The notes under the pieces are model-generated. The model was not told the DNA's origin. It made no database searches and saw only the letters and a list, made by a program, of their open reading frames with translations. DNA of 33,058 nucleotides from Clostridiales bacterium (GTDB lineage: Bacteria; Bacillota; Clostridia; Lachnospirales; WRAX01): positions 1 to 33,058 of the forward strand of contig JAISCI010000127.1 in NCBI GenBank assembly GCA_031265685.1, read 5' to 3'. A program made the position numbers and the translations under genes. Below are positions 14,741 through 22,644 of the stretch, in pieces (the first letter of the stretch is position 1; the number at the start of each line of letters is the position of its first letter).

Positions 14741-14788
14741 GGAAAACTTTTCGGGTCGGATCACGTATATATGCGGGGAGTGATTTTT

Positions 14789-16402
14789 ATGAAGAAAATT
14801 TGCGGTACCAGGCAAAATTTAGTTAAAAAGGAATTTTGCGTCGTCAAACAAAATTCAGTGAGGGCAAAAATTTTTCTGACACTGCTGGTCATAGCGTTGG
14901 CTATTCCGACGACAATACGCGCCGACGCCGCGCCCGCAAGCGTCATCGTGGACGGGCTTCTACAGCGGCTCGAGCCGTCCGCCGTCAACATCGACGGCAA
15001 CGTGCTGATCGAAGCCGAGCAAATGTTCAAATTAGTCGGGATAACGCGCTACGACGTATCGAAGCCCGAGGTGGCGGTGACGTTCCGGCGTGGGTTGCAG
15101 AATTTCGCGTTCTTCCCGGACGACAGTAACGCGCGCGTGGACGGCGTGGTCGTTCCGATGCGCGCGGCGGCGCAGCTGATTGATGGCAAGCTCTACCTGC
15201 CGCTGCGGTTTGTCGCCGTAAACGCCGGCGTCCCGCCGTCTTGGTCCGAAGGTCTGGGGACTGTGTCGCTGGATACGCGCGCGGCGGATTATTCGGTTCT
15301 GGCGGCGTCGGAGAAAAATACAGACTATTCCGACTACAAGATATACACGCTCGCGGAGGCCGTTTCAAAGGTATACGGCGAATCCAACGATGTGAAGAAA
15401 CTGGACGAATCTATTGAGACCACCGAGGACGCTTTAGATGATATCGAATTGGACTACGGCAACCTGGACGACTTGCTTCTGCGTCATTCCAAGGACTGGC
15501 AGCGCGTGGATCTCCAGCGGCAGGTTCAGCGGTTGCGCGACGCTATCGAGAAGGCTGAGATCGGCAAGGATATGCTCCGGCTGTCCGCTGAGACGCAACT
15601 TGCGTCGCTGGCGAGAGCGATAGAATCAGCGGAATACGATATCCTGCTTTTGGAAAATAAAATCGCCTTGGACGAGTTGAATCTCCGCAACTTGGAGCTG
15701 AAACTGTCTCTGGGATATGAGACTGAAAGCAACGTGAAATTGGCGAAGGATACGCTCGCGCAGTCACGGTTGCAGCTCGGCCAGCTCAAAATATCCTTGG
15801 CGAACTCCAAGCTGGACCTCAACAAATCGCTGAAGGTTGACCCGAAGGCGTTGACGCGAATTGTCCTGCCCGACAACAAGCCATTCATGGCGCCAGACGT
15901 TGATAAATACGCCGAGGACAAGGCTCGCGGCGACCTCAACATCCGTCAGCTCCGAATAGCGCTCGGATATGCGGAACTCGTGTCTGATACGCATTATTTC
16001 ATCGACAAGAGCGAGCGCGAACGCGTGGACGCGCTCGGTGTCAAAGAGAAAGACACGGTTGTGGACGCGGATCTACGCAACGCGGCTTCCGCGTACCATA
16101 CAGCCGTCAGCGACTTGGTTTTCGCCGCGCGAAAAGCGTCTAACCAACTGAAACTGTTGGACGAACAGTACAAGGCGAAAGAGCTTGACCGGCAAAAAGC
16201 TGTCGAACAGTATAAATCGACGCTCGTGCTCTACCAGACCGGAGGAGCGACGATGTATGCGGTGTTGCAGACGCAGGCGGCGATACTTTCCGCTGAAGCC
16301 GCACTCAAGCAGAACCGGATTACGTACTCATCGGCGCTGTATACACTGGAACACACGGAATTATTAGGAAGCGCTTCCGTAACGTCGGATGAAAAGAAAT
16401 AG
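14789..16402 (+). CDS. TolC-like coiled-coil protein with N-terminal copper-amine-oxidase-N-like domain, 537 aa
   Basis: The ATG at 14789 has GGGGAG upstream. The signal peptide is unusual: two palindromic elements encode residues about 3-22 (CGTRQNLVKKEFCVVKQNSV), before the hydrophobic core AKIFLTLLVIALAIP. After cleavage near ADA-AP, residues about 50-155 form a copper-amine-oxidase N-type domain (NIDGNVLIEAEQMFKLVGIT and LIDGKLYLPLRFVAVNAGVP). Residues about 195-530 are long heptad helices with TolC/outer-membrane-efflux character (LARAIESAEYDILLLENKIA; QYKSTLVLYQTGGATMYAVL). In an apparently monoderm lineage it cannot be a classical outer-membrane duct and may instead be a surface or export-associated protein. 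Confidence 0.75.
   Translation: MKKICGTRQNLVKKEFCVVKQNSVRAKIFLTLLVIALAIPTTIRADAAPASVIVDGLLQRLEPSAVNIDGNVLIEAEQMFKLVGITRYDVSKPEVAVTFRRGLQNFAFFPDDSNARVDGVVVPMRAAAQLIDGKLYLPLRFVAVNAGVPPSWSEGLGTVSLDTRAADYSVLAASEKNTDYSDYKIYTLAEAVSKVYGESNDVKKLDESIETTEDALDDIELDYGNLDDLLLRHSKDWQRVDLQRQVQRLRDAIEKAEIGKDMLRLSAETQLASLARAIESAEYDILLLENKIALDELNLRNLELKLSLGYETESNVKLAKDTLAQSRLQLGQLKISLANSKLDLNKSLKVDPKALTRIVLPDNKPFMAPDVDKYAEDKARGDLNIRQLRIALGYAELVSDTHYFIDKSERERVDALGVKEKDTVVDADLRNAASAYHTAVSDLVFAARKASNQLKLLDEQYKAKELDRQKAVEQYKSTLVLYQTGGATMYAVLQTQAAILSAEAALKQNRITYSSALYTLEHTELLGSASVTSDEKK
14795..14856. repeat. two palindromic elements inside the signal-peptide coding region
   Basis: First copy about 14797-14820 (AAATTTGC, GGTACCAG, GCAAAATTT). 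Second 14831-14856 (GAATTTTG and CAAAATTC around CGTCGTCAAA). Both are translated as part of the N-region of the TolC-like protein. Confidence 0.7.
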
Positions 16403-16417
16403 ACAATATTTATTGAC

Positions 16418-16449
16418 GGGATACTGTTATGAGAACAGTATCCCTTTTT
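16418..16449 (+). terminator. intrinsic terminator after the TolC-like gene
   Basis: GGGATACTGTT and AACAGTATCCC (perfect 11-bp arms) around ATGAG, followed by TTTTT. Confidence 0.9.
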
Positions 16450-16533
16450 GATGTTGCGGGCGTATGCGCGGTACATACTCAACCGCTTTATTTCACGTCT
16501 GTTGTATACTCACCTCACTTGTTGCGGGGATGC

Positions 16534-16658
16534 GTTTGTAAGCGTTCAGAAAGAATGTCAAAAATCTATATGCATAATGATAACTTTTTTACTCTCACAC
16601 AAACGAAAAAACGTTCTATATATACGATAAATCATCGTACGCATAGAACGTTTTTGTA
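16534..16658 (+). repeat. dispersed repeat B, copy 2
   Basis: Matches the reverse complement of 3880-4010. It begins GTTTGTAAGCG and ends with a hairpin whose arms AACGTTCTAT (16610-16619) and ATAGAACGTT (16643-16652) pair perfectly, with a further ACGAT/ATCGT inside. A truncated relative of its left end is at 21190-21230. It abuts repeat A. Confidence 0.7.
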
Positions 16659-16669
16659 TACAACATGCA

Positions 16670-16736
16670 TTATCCGATAAAGCCATGTATATTTCAATGA
16701 TTTCATGTACTGAAGGGGCGAAAAGATGTAATTTAC
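16670..16736 (+). repeat. dispersed repeat A, copy 2 (67 bp)
   Basis: 64 of 67 positions match 8084-8150. At its right end GATGTAA-T-TTACATC (16725-16739) is a perfect palindrome in this copy. The surrounding interval 16450-16837 has no supported gene. Confidence 0.85.
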
Positions 16737-16837
16737 ATCACCCCACCGACCCTGTCACCCCATCCTCCAGGGGCGGCAGGGAGACGACGCGCGTAAATAC
16801 ATTTGACGGGCGGCGGCGCGTTTATGAAACAAACAAG

Positions 16838-16864
16838 GAATTTTGAGTGGTTCAAGCAAAATTC
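16838..16864. repeat. palindromic element upstream of the lipoprotein promoter
   Basis: GAATTTTG and CAAAATTC flank AGTGGTTCAAG; the GGTTCAAG loop is the best match to the family loop. Confidence 0.7.
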
Positions 16865-16889
16865 ACTATGGAGTTTTATTCGGAAACGC

Positions 16890-16918
16890 TTGCTTTTTTG
16901 CCGCGAACCGTTTATAAT
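16890..16918 (+). promoter_or_regulatory. sigma-A-type promoter of the lipoprotein-ksgA pair
   Basis: TTGCTT (16890-16895), 17 bases, TATAAT (16913-16918). The leader to the GTG at 16973 would be about 48 bases. Confidence 0.7.
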
Positions 16919-16972
16919 CATATCGGCTTCGCTTACCCGCAAGGCATTATTTCCATAAGGGGAAATGACCGC

Positions 16973-18085
16973 GTGAAGAACCGCCCCAAACTGTCGGTAC
17001 TTATCGCCGCCGTCATAGCGGCTAATCTCGTTTCCTGCGGGAAACAATATACCGTTCTCGACTATTTCCCGTTTCAGGCGGATACCGCCTATCGTTACAC
17101 AACCGAGGGTATGAGCGGCGCCGCGCAGACCGTATACATCGACTACGCTCACCCCGACGCCAATCGCTGGCAAAGGCGCATAATCGCCCCAAGCCAGATC
17201 GTGGGGGAGTGTCTCTCGTATGAGGACGGTCAGCTCAGCATGTATTACGCCGAGAACTACATGACGTATGTTTACGACATGACGTATGTCAGCCCCAATA
17301 TGTCCAGCGTCGTGCTCAAGGAGCCGCTCACGCGGGGCGCGGTCTGGAAGCGCGGCACCTCAAGCGCGTATACGTCCGCCGAGCCGGGTTCCGCGGCGGA
17401 GACCGTTGACATAATGGCCGAGATAACCGACGTCGGCAAAACCGTTACGACGCCTGCCGGGACGTATCAGAACGCGTTAGAGGTTACCGCGTCGTATGTC
17501 GGCACCGAGCAGCGTTCGGTGGAGTACTATGCACCGGGCGTAGGCCTTGTCCGCACCGAGACGCACACGCAGAGCGCGTCCTATTCCGGCGGGCAGCTGG
17601 TGGGGCTGGAATACGCGGACATAACGGTCGAACTTGCCGAAATAACTGAAAACACGCCGTACAGTTTCTCGAAGGAATTTTACTATCCCGCCGGGGCAGT
17701 CGGGGGAAGCCCGTCCGAAACGCGCGAAATCAGCCACGCGACGGGCGGCGATACGGAAGCCGCTTTTAACGCCGCGCTCGCGGATTATTCAGACGAAACG
17801 ATGAGACGGCTGATGGACGGCGTCGCGCTCAACAAAGCGTCGTTGTTCGTTTCCGCCGGGCGGCTCCGCGCCGACTTCAACAGCCGGCTGACGGCGAACA
17901 TGTCCGGCCTTAGCTACGCCGAGGAGCGCGCCGCGCTTGAGGCCCTGGCCAACACCGTCGCTGGGTTCTACGGGGCGCCGCTCGTATGCGTCACGGTGGA
18001 CGGCGCCCCATACTCGACGGCGAACATAACCCAGAAAACCGACGAATACATGGCGGCGCTCTCGTCCGCGGCGGCGGACGAATGA
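16973..18085 (+). CDS. lipoprotein with a GerMN-like C-terminal domain, 370 aa
   Basis: The GTG start at 16973 lies behind AAGGGG (spacing long). The signal ends in a lipobox LVSC with Cys22, so the protein should be anchored to the outer face of the membrane. The middle region is beta-rich (KTVTTPAGTYQNALEVTASY). The C-terminal part (about 265-365: ETREISHATGGDTEAAFNAA; SLFVSAGRLRADFNSRL; CVTVDGAP) resembles the GerMN domain of sporulation and germination proteins; this is a moderate, pattern-based call. Its stop overlaps the start of ksgA (ATGA), so the two are co-translated although functionally unrelated. Confidence 0.65.
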   Translation: MKNRPKLSVLIAAVIAANLVSCGKQYTVLDYFPFQADTAYRYTTEGMSGAAQTVYIDYAHPDANRWQRRIIAPSQIVGECLSYEDGQLSMYYAENYMTYVYDMTYVSPNMSSVVLKEPLTRGAVWKRGTSSAYTSAEPGSAAETVDIMAEITDVGKTVTTPAGTYQNALEVTASYVGTEQRSVEYYAPGVGLVRTETHTQSASYSGGQLVGLEYADITVELAEITENTPYSFSKEFYYPAGAVGGSPSETREISHATGGDTEAAFNAALADYSDETMRRLMDGVALNKASLFVSAGRLRADFNSRLTANMSGLSYAEERAALEALANTVAGFYGAPLVCVTVDGAPYSTANITQKTDEYMAALSSAAADE

Positions 18086-19062
18086 ACAACAACGCCGCGC
18101 GCGGGATAATCGACAGATACGGCCTGCGGCTTAAACAGCGATATGGCCAGAATTTTCTGACGGATCCGTTCGTGCTGCGAAAAATTATCCGAGCAGCCGA
18201 CCCCGGACCGCGCGACGGCTTTATTGAGGTAGGACCGGGCGTCGGCGCTCTGACCGCGCCGCTCTGCGAGCTGGCGGGGCGCGTCGTCGCGGTCGAGATA
18301 GACGCAGATCTCATCCCGGCGCTGAAGGACACGCTGGACAGAGTTTCGCGCGACGAAATTTTTAATGACGGTATGTTGCGTGACAGGATTTTGCGTGAAG
18401 GAATTTTGCGCGAACCAAGCAAAATTTATTCAAGCAAAATCCATCAAAGCGAAATTCATCCACACAAAATTCATAATGCGGAGATCATAGCCGCCGATAT
18501 AATGCGCCTCGACGCATCCGAGCTTGCCGCGCGGGCTGGCGCGGGTCTGGACCGCGTGAAACTTTGCGCGAACCTTCCTTATAATATAGCGACGGCAGTG
18601 GTGACGCGTTTCCTCGCCGTCAGCCCGCCGCTGGCCTCGCTTGTCGTCATGTTGCAGAAGGAAGCCGCCGACCGGTTTCTGGCGGTTCCCGGCGGCAAAG
18701 ACTACGGCGCGCTGACCGTCGCCGCCGATTGGTACGCCGACTGCGAGATAATCGCCGCCGTGCCGCGCAACTGTTTCATCCCGAAGCCGGGAGTCGATTC
18801 CGCCGTCGTGCGGTTTACGCCCCGGCGAAACCCGTACGCGGCGGTGGACCGGGATTTCCTGTTTTCGGTGGTTCGCGCGGCGTTTGCCTCGCGCCGCAAG
18901 ACGCTGGTCAACAGCATGGCGCTGTCGGGATTCGATAAGGCCGCGACGGCGCGGGCGCTGGCCGAGATGGACCTGCCGCCGGACACGCGCGGCGAGACGC
19001 TTCCGCCGGGGCAATTCGCGCGGCTGGCGGCTATACTCGCCCGTAGCGCTTGCCGAGCCTGA
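18082..19062 (+). CDS. rsmA/ksgA: 16S rRNA (adenine1518/1519-N6) dimethyltransferase RsmA, 326 aa, with an internal repeat-derived insertion
   Basis: Dimethylates two adenines in the 3' hairpin of 16S rRNA late in 30S assembly. Family motifs are GQNFLTD (22-28), the SAM-binding EVGPGVGALT (49-58) and NLPYNIAT; the C-terminal RNA-binding part follows. Residues about 88-132 (RDEIFNDGMLRDRILREGIL and on to HPHKIHN) have no counterpart in the usual family layout. Their DNA (about 18343-18478) is made of nested palindromic elements, lying between the acidic strand VVAVEIDADL and the AEIIAADIM strand, in a surface loop. The frame is intact and the protein is about 45 residues longer than usual. The 3' end overlaps the convergent dnaC-like gene by 32 bases. 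Confidence 0.9.
   Translation: MNNNAARGIIDRYGLRLKQRYGQNFLTDPFVLRKIIRAADPGPRDGFIEVGPGVGALTAPLCELAGRVVAVEIDADLIPALKDTLDRVSRDEIFNDGMLRDRILREGILREPSKIYSSKIHQSEIHPHKIHNAEIIAADIMRLDASELAARAGAGLDRVKLCANLPYNIATAVVTRFLAVSPPLASLVVMLQKEAADRFLAVPGGKDYGALTVAADWYADCEIIAAVPRNCFIPKPGVDSAVVRFTPRRNPYAAVDRDFLFSVVRAAFASRRKTLVNSMALSGFDKAATARALAEMDLPPDTRGETLPPGQFARLAAILARSACRA
18386..18442. repeat. nested palindromic elements inside ksgA
   Basis: The outer arms GGATTTTGCGTGAA (18386-18399) and TTCAAGCAAAATCC (18429-18442) pair with one mismatch. Between them sits an inner element with arms GAATTTTGC (18401-18409) and GCAAAATTT (18419-18427) around GCGAACCAA. Related half-arms (GCGAAATTC, CAAAATTC) continue to about 18473. 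Confidence 0.8.
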
Positions 19063-20011
19063 TGTCCTCTCCAAAGAACGCCACTTTTACGTAGTCTCCG
19101 TGCAGCCGGGAGACGATACGCTCGGAATACTGCGCCTTCAGCTCGTCCGGCGTCAGGTTGGTCGAGATGCAGACCGGACGGCGCGAGAGCAGGCGCGTGT
19201 TGATGATGTTGAACAGCTCCGCGATAGTGACGCTGGTCGCGAACTCCGCGCCCAAATCGTCGATAATGAGCAGGTCGCACTCCATTACCAGTTCCATCAG
19301 CCGCGCCGCGCCGGCGTTCTCCCTCGCGCCGAAGCGCAGCTCCTCGACGCGCTTGAACAGCGCTCCCGCCGTCTGGTAGACGACGGATCGGCCTTTCCGG
19401 AGCAGTTCCCCCGCTACGCAGTTGAGCATGAACGTCTTGCCCAGACCCGCCGAGCCGTAGAACAGCAGATTTTTGTAAACCTCGCCGAAATCCGCGCAGA
19501 ATTTGACGCACAGCGCGTAGGCGGCTTTCACGCTCTGGCGCGGGGAGACGCCGAATTTCGGATCTTTCGACGCGCTGTAGAGCGTTATGTCGAATGTGTC
19601 GAAGTTCTCCCGCGCGAAGACGTCCGACATCAGGCCGGAATAGCCGCAGTAGGCGTCGATGACGCGCGCCTTTAGGCAGTCGCATTCCTCCGCGCCGGCG
19701 CGGCCCGTATCGTGGCATTTCGGGCATTTGTGAACGTTTGTCAGGTAATCGGCGGGGAATCGGCTTGCCGCCAGCAGCCCCTCGCGCTCGCGCGTCAGAT
19801 TGCCGATCCCTCCGTCCCCGCCGGATCCGCCGCCGCTGATAGCTCGTCTTGTCATCGCTATGCCGATCCGGGATATCTCCGCGTCAATCTCGGCCACGCG
19901 CGGTATCTCGGCGTATATCTCAGCTTGGCGCTCCCCGCGCCGGGACTCGGCCGCCGCGCGGTCGCGCTCGTATTCGCGGCGTATATCTTTCATTATATCC
20001 GCGCCGGTCAT
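19031..20011 (-). CDS. dnaC/dnaI-like: DnaC/DnaI-type replicative helicase loader, 326 aa
   Basis: An AAA+ ATPase that loads the replicative helicase. Residues 96-112 hold a zinc motif (CPKCHDTG...CDC) typical of Bacillota loaders. The ATPase part has Walker A GSAGLGKT (186-193), Walker B LLIIDDLG (247-254), sensor 1 ISTN (282-285) and an arginine block SERIVSRL (297-304). The N-terminal region (8-55) is charged and probably coiled. The ATG at 20011 overlaps the TGA of the upstream dnaD-like gene, so the pair is coupled. The 3' end runs 32 bases into the 3' end of ksgA on the other strand. Confidence 0.88.
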   Translation of the reverse strand: MTGADIMKDIRREYERDRAAAESRRGERQAEIYAEIPRVAEIDAEISRIGIAMTRRAISGGGSGGDGGIGNLTREREGLLAASRFPADYLTNVHKCPKCHDTGRAGAEECDCLKARVIDAYCGYSGLMSDVFARENFDTFDITLYSASKDPKFGVSPRQSVKAAYALCVKFCADFGEVYKNLLFYGSAGLGKTFMLNCVAGELLRKGRSVVYQTAGALFKRVEELRFGARENAGAARLMELVMECDLLIIDDLGAEFATSVTIAELFNIINTRLLSRRPVCISTNLTPDELKAQYSERIVSRLHGDYVKVAFFGEDIRLGKRYGRV

Positions 20012-20838
20012 CAGCAGCCACCCTCGATAAGGAGTTTCATATCCTCACGCTCGATCGCGTCGAAGTCATACGTCTGGCGTTGCTCGAAGTTGAACGCGCG
20101 TTTCTTTTTGCGCGGTTTCCCGGCTGTATGGGAGACGGGTTCCGGATCGCTCGCCGCTACGTGCTCGCGCGCGGCGGCGGCCGTCTTGATCTCGCTGTCC
20201 GACCAGTCCCTCGCCAGGCTCTCCAAATACGGCCTGCGGAGTTTGCTCGGGTTCCCCTCGGACTTCGCCCGCTCGGCGCAGTAACCGAGCAGCTCGGCGA
20301 TCACCTCCGTCGGCAGAGCGTACCACTCCATGAACGACATCAGCATACCCATCTCGGACGTAGTGAGCGGGCGTCCGAAGACGCGCTCGGCGTCCTTGAA
20401 CAGCGCGCGGGCTTCCTCGCTTCTGTCCATGCAGATGCTGATCTCCTCGGGAGTGTAGCTCGGCTGGGCGGCCGGGGCGACGTACAGTTTGCGCTTCGGC
20501 GCCGGCGCGGACGGTTCCTCGGGCCTGTCCGGCACGGGCAGCAGTTCCACCGAAAAAGCGCCCGTCTCGTCTTCGCCGATACGCGCCAGACCGACGCCCG
20601 CCCAGTACCGCCACGCGTCGCGAACCTCGGACTCGAGCAGACGGAGCCGCCCGGCGATAACGCCTGACGCGCCGGCTTCACCGGCTTGCCCCAGCGACAG
20701 CATCCGGTAGGCGGTTATGTATACGAGCGAGTAGGCCGCGAACGGCGCGGCCGGCATATAATAATCAATAAACGCGTTCGGGACCAGCGTAGCCCTGGTA
20801 TCGAACGCGGCGCTCATGCGCAGTGAAGCCACGGGCAT
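20011..20838 (-). CDS. dnaD-like: DnaD-domain replication protein, about 275 aa
   Basis: Bacillota DnaD/DnaB proteins remodel DNA at the origin and at stalled forks before helicase loading. The C-terminal DnaD domain is recognisable (FKDAERVFGRPLTTSEMGML; MEWYALPTEVIAELLGYCAE; YLESLARDWSDSEIKTA). The N-terminal region would be the winged-helix part and the linker is Pro-rich. The ATG at 20838 is only three bases from GGAGG; an in-frame GTG at 20832 has better spacing and may be the real start. Pairing with the loader gene supports the role. Confidence 0.82.
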   Translation of the reverse strand: MPVASLRMSAAFDTRATLVPNAFIDYYMPAAPFAAYSLVYITAYRMLSLGQAGEAGASGVIAGRLRLLESEVRDAWRYWAGVGLARIGEDETGAFSVELLPVPDRPEEPSAPAPKRKLYVAPAAQPSYTPEEISICMDRSEEARALFKDAERVFGRPLTTSEMGMLMSFMEWYALPTEVIAELLGYCAERAKSEGNPSKLRRPYLESLARDWSDSEIKTAAAAREHVAASDPEPVSHTAGKPRKKKRAFNFEQRQTYDFDAIEREDMKLLIEGGC

Positions 20839-20855
20839 CTACCTCCATCCCGGTG

Positions 20856-20861
20856 ATTATA
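20856..20861 (-). promoter_or_regulatory. extended -10 promoter of the dnaD-dnaC pair
   Basis: On the minus strand TGATATAAT lies just upstream of the GGAGG of the dnaD-like gene, which would make the leader very short. No good -35 was found. Confidence 0.5.
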
Positions 20862-20994
20862 TCATAAAACGGGGGCAAGGGAACAGAAACTTTTGAACAA
20901 ATATAGGGCGCGGATGTTGATAAACAGTGTTGATAAGGTGAATAACACTGACCGTACGTTCAGGGGATGGAAAAGATTTTTCAAGCCCGCGGCC

Positions 20995-21259
20995 AGGGCG
21001 TGTTTGCAAATCATCAACGCGCGGCGCGGCGGGGTCCGAAATGGCTTCGCGCCGCGGAGGCTATAAAGCGGTCATGCTTGGAATGGTCATTATGACTGAT
21101 AAAACTCCCGAACGTATGGGCCGTAAATTTGAGGACGATTATAAAAGCCCGATACTGCCGCCGTTTGACATCTATTGATGTGGTCACTCGTTTGTAAGCG
21201 GTCTATCAGCACTGAGAAAAATCTTTATCGTAATTAGGGCGTGTTTTCAAACACGCCCT
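20995..21259. mobile_element. 265-bp segment bounded by 16-bp inverted repeats, MITE-like
   Basis: AGGGCGTGTTTGCAAA (20995-21010) and the complement of 21244-21259 (AGGGCGTGTTTGAAAA) match at 15 of 16 positions. The right end is itself a perfect palindrome, TTAGGGCGTGTTT-TC-AAACACGCCCTAA (21234-21261). Inside is no intact gene, but a truncated relative of repeat B lies at 21190-21230. This may be a deleted insertion sequence; no target duplication is evident. The rest of 20862-21347 shows nothing else. Confidence 0.45.
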
Positions 21260-21347
21260 AAGAAGAAATTCCTTCTATAAAGTTTAGTTTTGGGCAAAAG
21301 TGTAAAAGTCAAGCGAAAAATACACCACTCAATATAAGTACAGCCGA

Positions 21348-22241
21348 TCACGCCCCGCTCCAGTACATCTCCCCGGGAACCGGTACGCCGTTCATCCGCA
21401 GCAGTTCCGACGCCGTTACGATCGTGAACCCGCCGTCTTTCAGGTTTTTTATCACGCGCTCCACGGCGTCGGCAGTCGTCCCGTGCGTGTCGTGCATGAT
21501 GACAATATCACGGTCCGCGACCTCCGCGGCGCACTTTTCCGCCACTTTGTCCGCGTCGCGCGATTCCCAGTCCCTTGTGTCCACGCTCCACATCACAAGC
21601 GCCATGCCCTGCTTCCCCGCCGCGCCCCGCAAACGGTCGTCGTACGCTCCGTAAGGCGGACGGAACAGCGTTGGCGTTTTGCCCGTAATCTCCTTGATCG
21701 CGGCGTTCGTGTCGCGGATCTGATCCGTCATTTCCTTCTCCGGATACTTTGTCAGCCAGGCGTGGTTCCACGAATGATTCGCGACTTCGTTACCCATGTC
21801 CGACATGCGCTTGATCGTCTCCGAGCAGCGTTTGGCGCTCTCCCCCAGCACAAAGAACGTGACGCGCGCGTTTTGCTCTTCGAGGATATCCAGCACACGC
21901 CCGGTAGTCTCAGGGTTCGGGCCGTCGTCGAACGTCAGCGCGATGTATTTTTTGCCGGGCGAACTCGAAGGCTCGGGCGAAGACGTCTGGACGGGCGCCG
22001 GGGTACGCGCCGGCGCGGTCGGTTTCGGCGAAGGCCGCGGCGATGGAAGATCGTTTTTATCCGGACCGGCGGCGAGCGCCGCAAGATTGCCGCCGGTCGG
22101 CGCGCTCAGCAAAGCCGTTTCACGATGATCGCCTTCGGAAATAGAAAACGACATCAGCGCCGCCGCGATGCCGATGGATACGAACAGAGATGACGCCCAA
22201 ATATAAAGCGGAGAAAACCGCCGACCCTTGTCAGAACGCAT
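21348..22241 (-). CDS. pdaA-like: membrane-anchored polysaccharide deacetylase (NodB domain), 297 aa
   Basis: Removes acetyl groups from N-acetylated sugars, likely in peptidoglycan, outside the membrane. Residues about 11-33 form one membrane anchor, 65-95 are a Pro/Ser/Ala-rich linker, and the NodB domain follows. Its motifs are TFDDGP with D105/D106, HSWNH (H156, H160 metal ligands), RPPYG (194-198), VDTRDW and IVIMHD with H250. All catalytic motifs are present. The ATG at 22241 has GGGGG nearby. It is divergent from the 3D-domain gene, another wall enzyme. A half palindromic element (TCAAGCGAAAA, 21309-21319) lies just beyond its stop. Confidence 0.88.
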   Translation of the reverse strand: MRSDKGRRFSPLYIWASSLFVSIGIAAALMSFSISEGDHRETALLSAPTGGNLAALAAGPDKNDLPSPRPSPKPTAPARTPAPVQTSSPEPSSSPGKKYIALTFDDGPNPETTGRVLDILEEQNARVTFFVLGESAKRCSETIKRMSDMGNEVANHSWNHAWLTKYPEKEMTDQIRDTNAAIKEITGKTPTLFRPPYGAYDDRLRGAAGKQGMALVMWSVDTRDWESRDADKVAEKCAAEVADRDIVIMHDTHGTTADAVERVIKNLKDGGFTIVTASELLRMNGVPVPGEMYWSGA

Positions 22242-22493
22242 ATATCAGCCCCCACGCGTGTTTTTGACGCTAGTATCCGCGAAAATCCGATCTTTATTCA
22301 CCCGCCGCTTGACCGACCTCGCGCGAAAAATTTACGTAATTTACCCGTTATCCGCCAAATTTGATGGGTATTATTAATAAACGCATCTTACTATTACGAA
22401 GCGTTTTTGGTCATACCGCATAAAAATCGCCTAAATATCGGCCTGATCAGCGCGTAATTTCGGATAAGCGCGAAACATGTCGTGAAAAATTTA

Positions 22494-22522
22494 TTGCTTA
22501 TTTATTACGGATGTGTTAACAT
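22494..22522 (+). promoter_or_regulatory. sigma-A-type promoter of the 3D-domain gene
   Basis: TTGCTT (22494-22499), 17 bases, TAACAT (22517-22522). Transcription would start near 22530, leaving a leader of about 165 bases. Confidence 0.6.
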
Positions 22523-22538
22523 ATCGGCGTTGATGATG

Positions 22539-22644
22539 AACAAACGGCGAAAGATCCGTCGTTTGTTTCAGTTTTTGGCAGGCTTTATTACAATATTGTG
22601 AATATTTTGTCTGCGCTTGCCGATAAATTAATATATTTATCGGC
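22539..22644 (+). promoter_or_regulatory. structured leader with attenuator-like hairpins
   Basis: An 11-bp stem with one G-U pair (AACAAACGGCG 22539-22549, CGTCGTTTGTT 22557-22567) is followed by CAGTTTTT, like a weak terminator. A second hairpin has perfect arms GCCGATAAAT (22619-22628) and ATTTATCGGC (22635-22644). No known riboswitch motif was recognised. Confidence 0.45.

Noticed and set aside
13334-14815. 493-codon open frame on the minus strand opposite the surface-protein gene
   Set aside because: It is antisense to a protein with signal peptide, recognisable domain, ribosome site and terminator; long antisense frames are common in this GC-rich sequence and this one has no motif.
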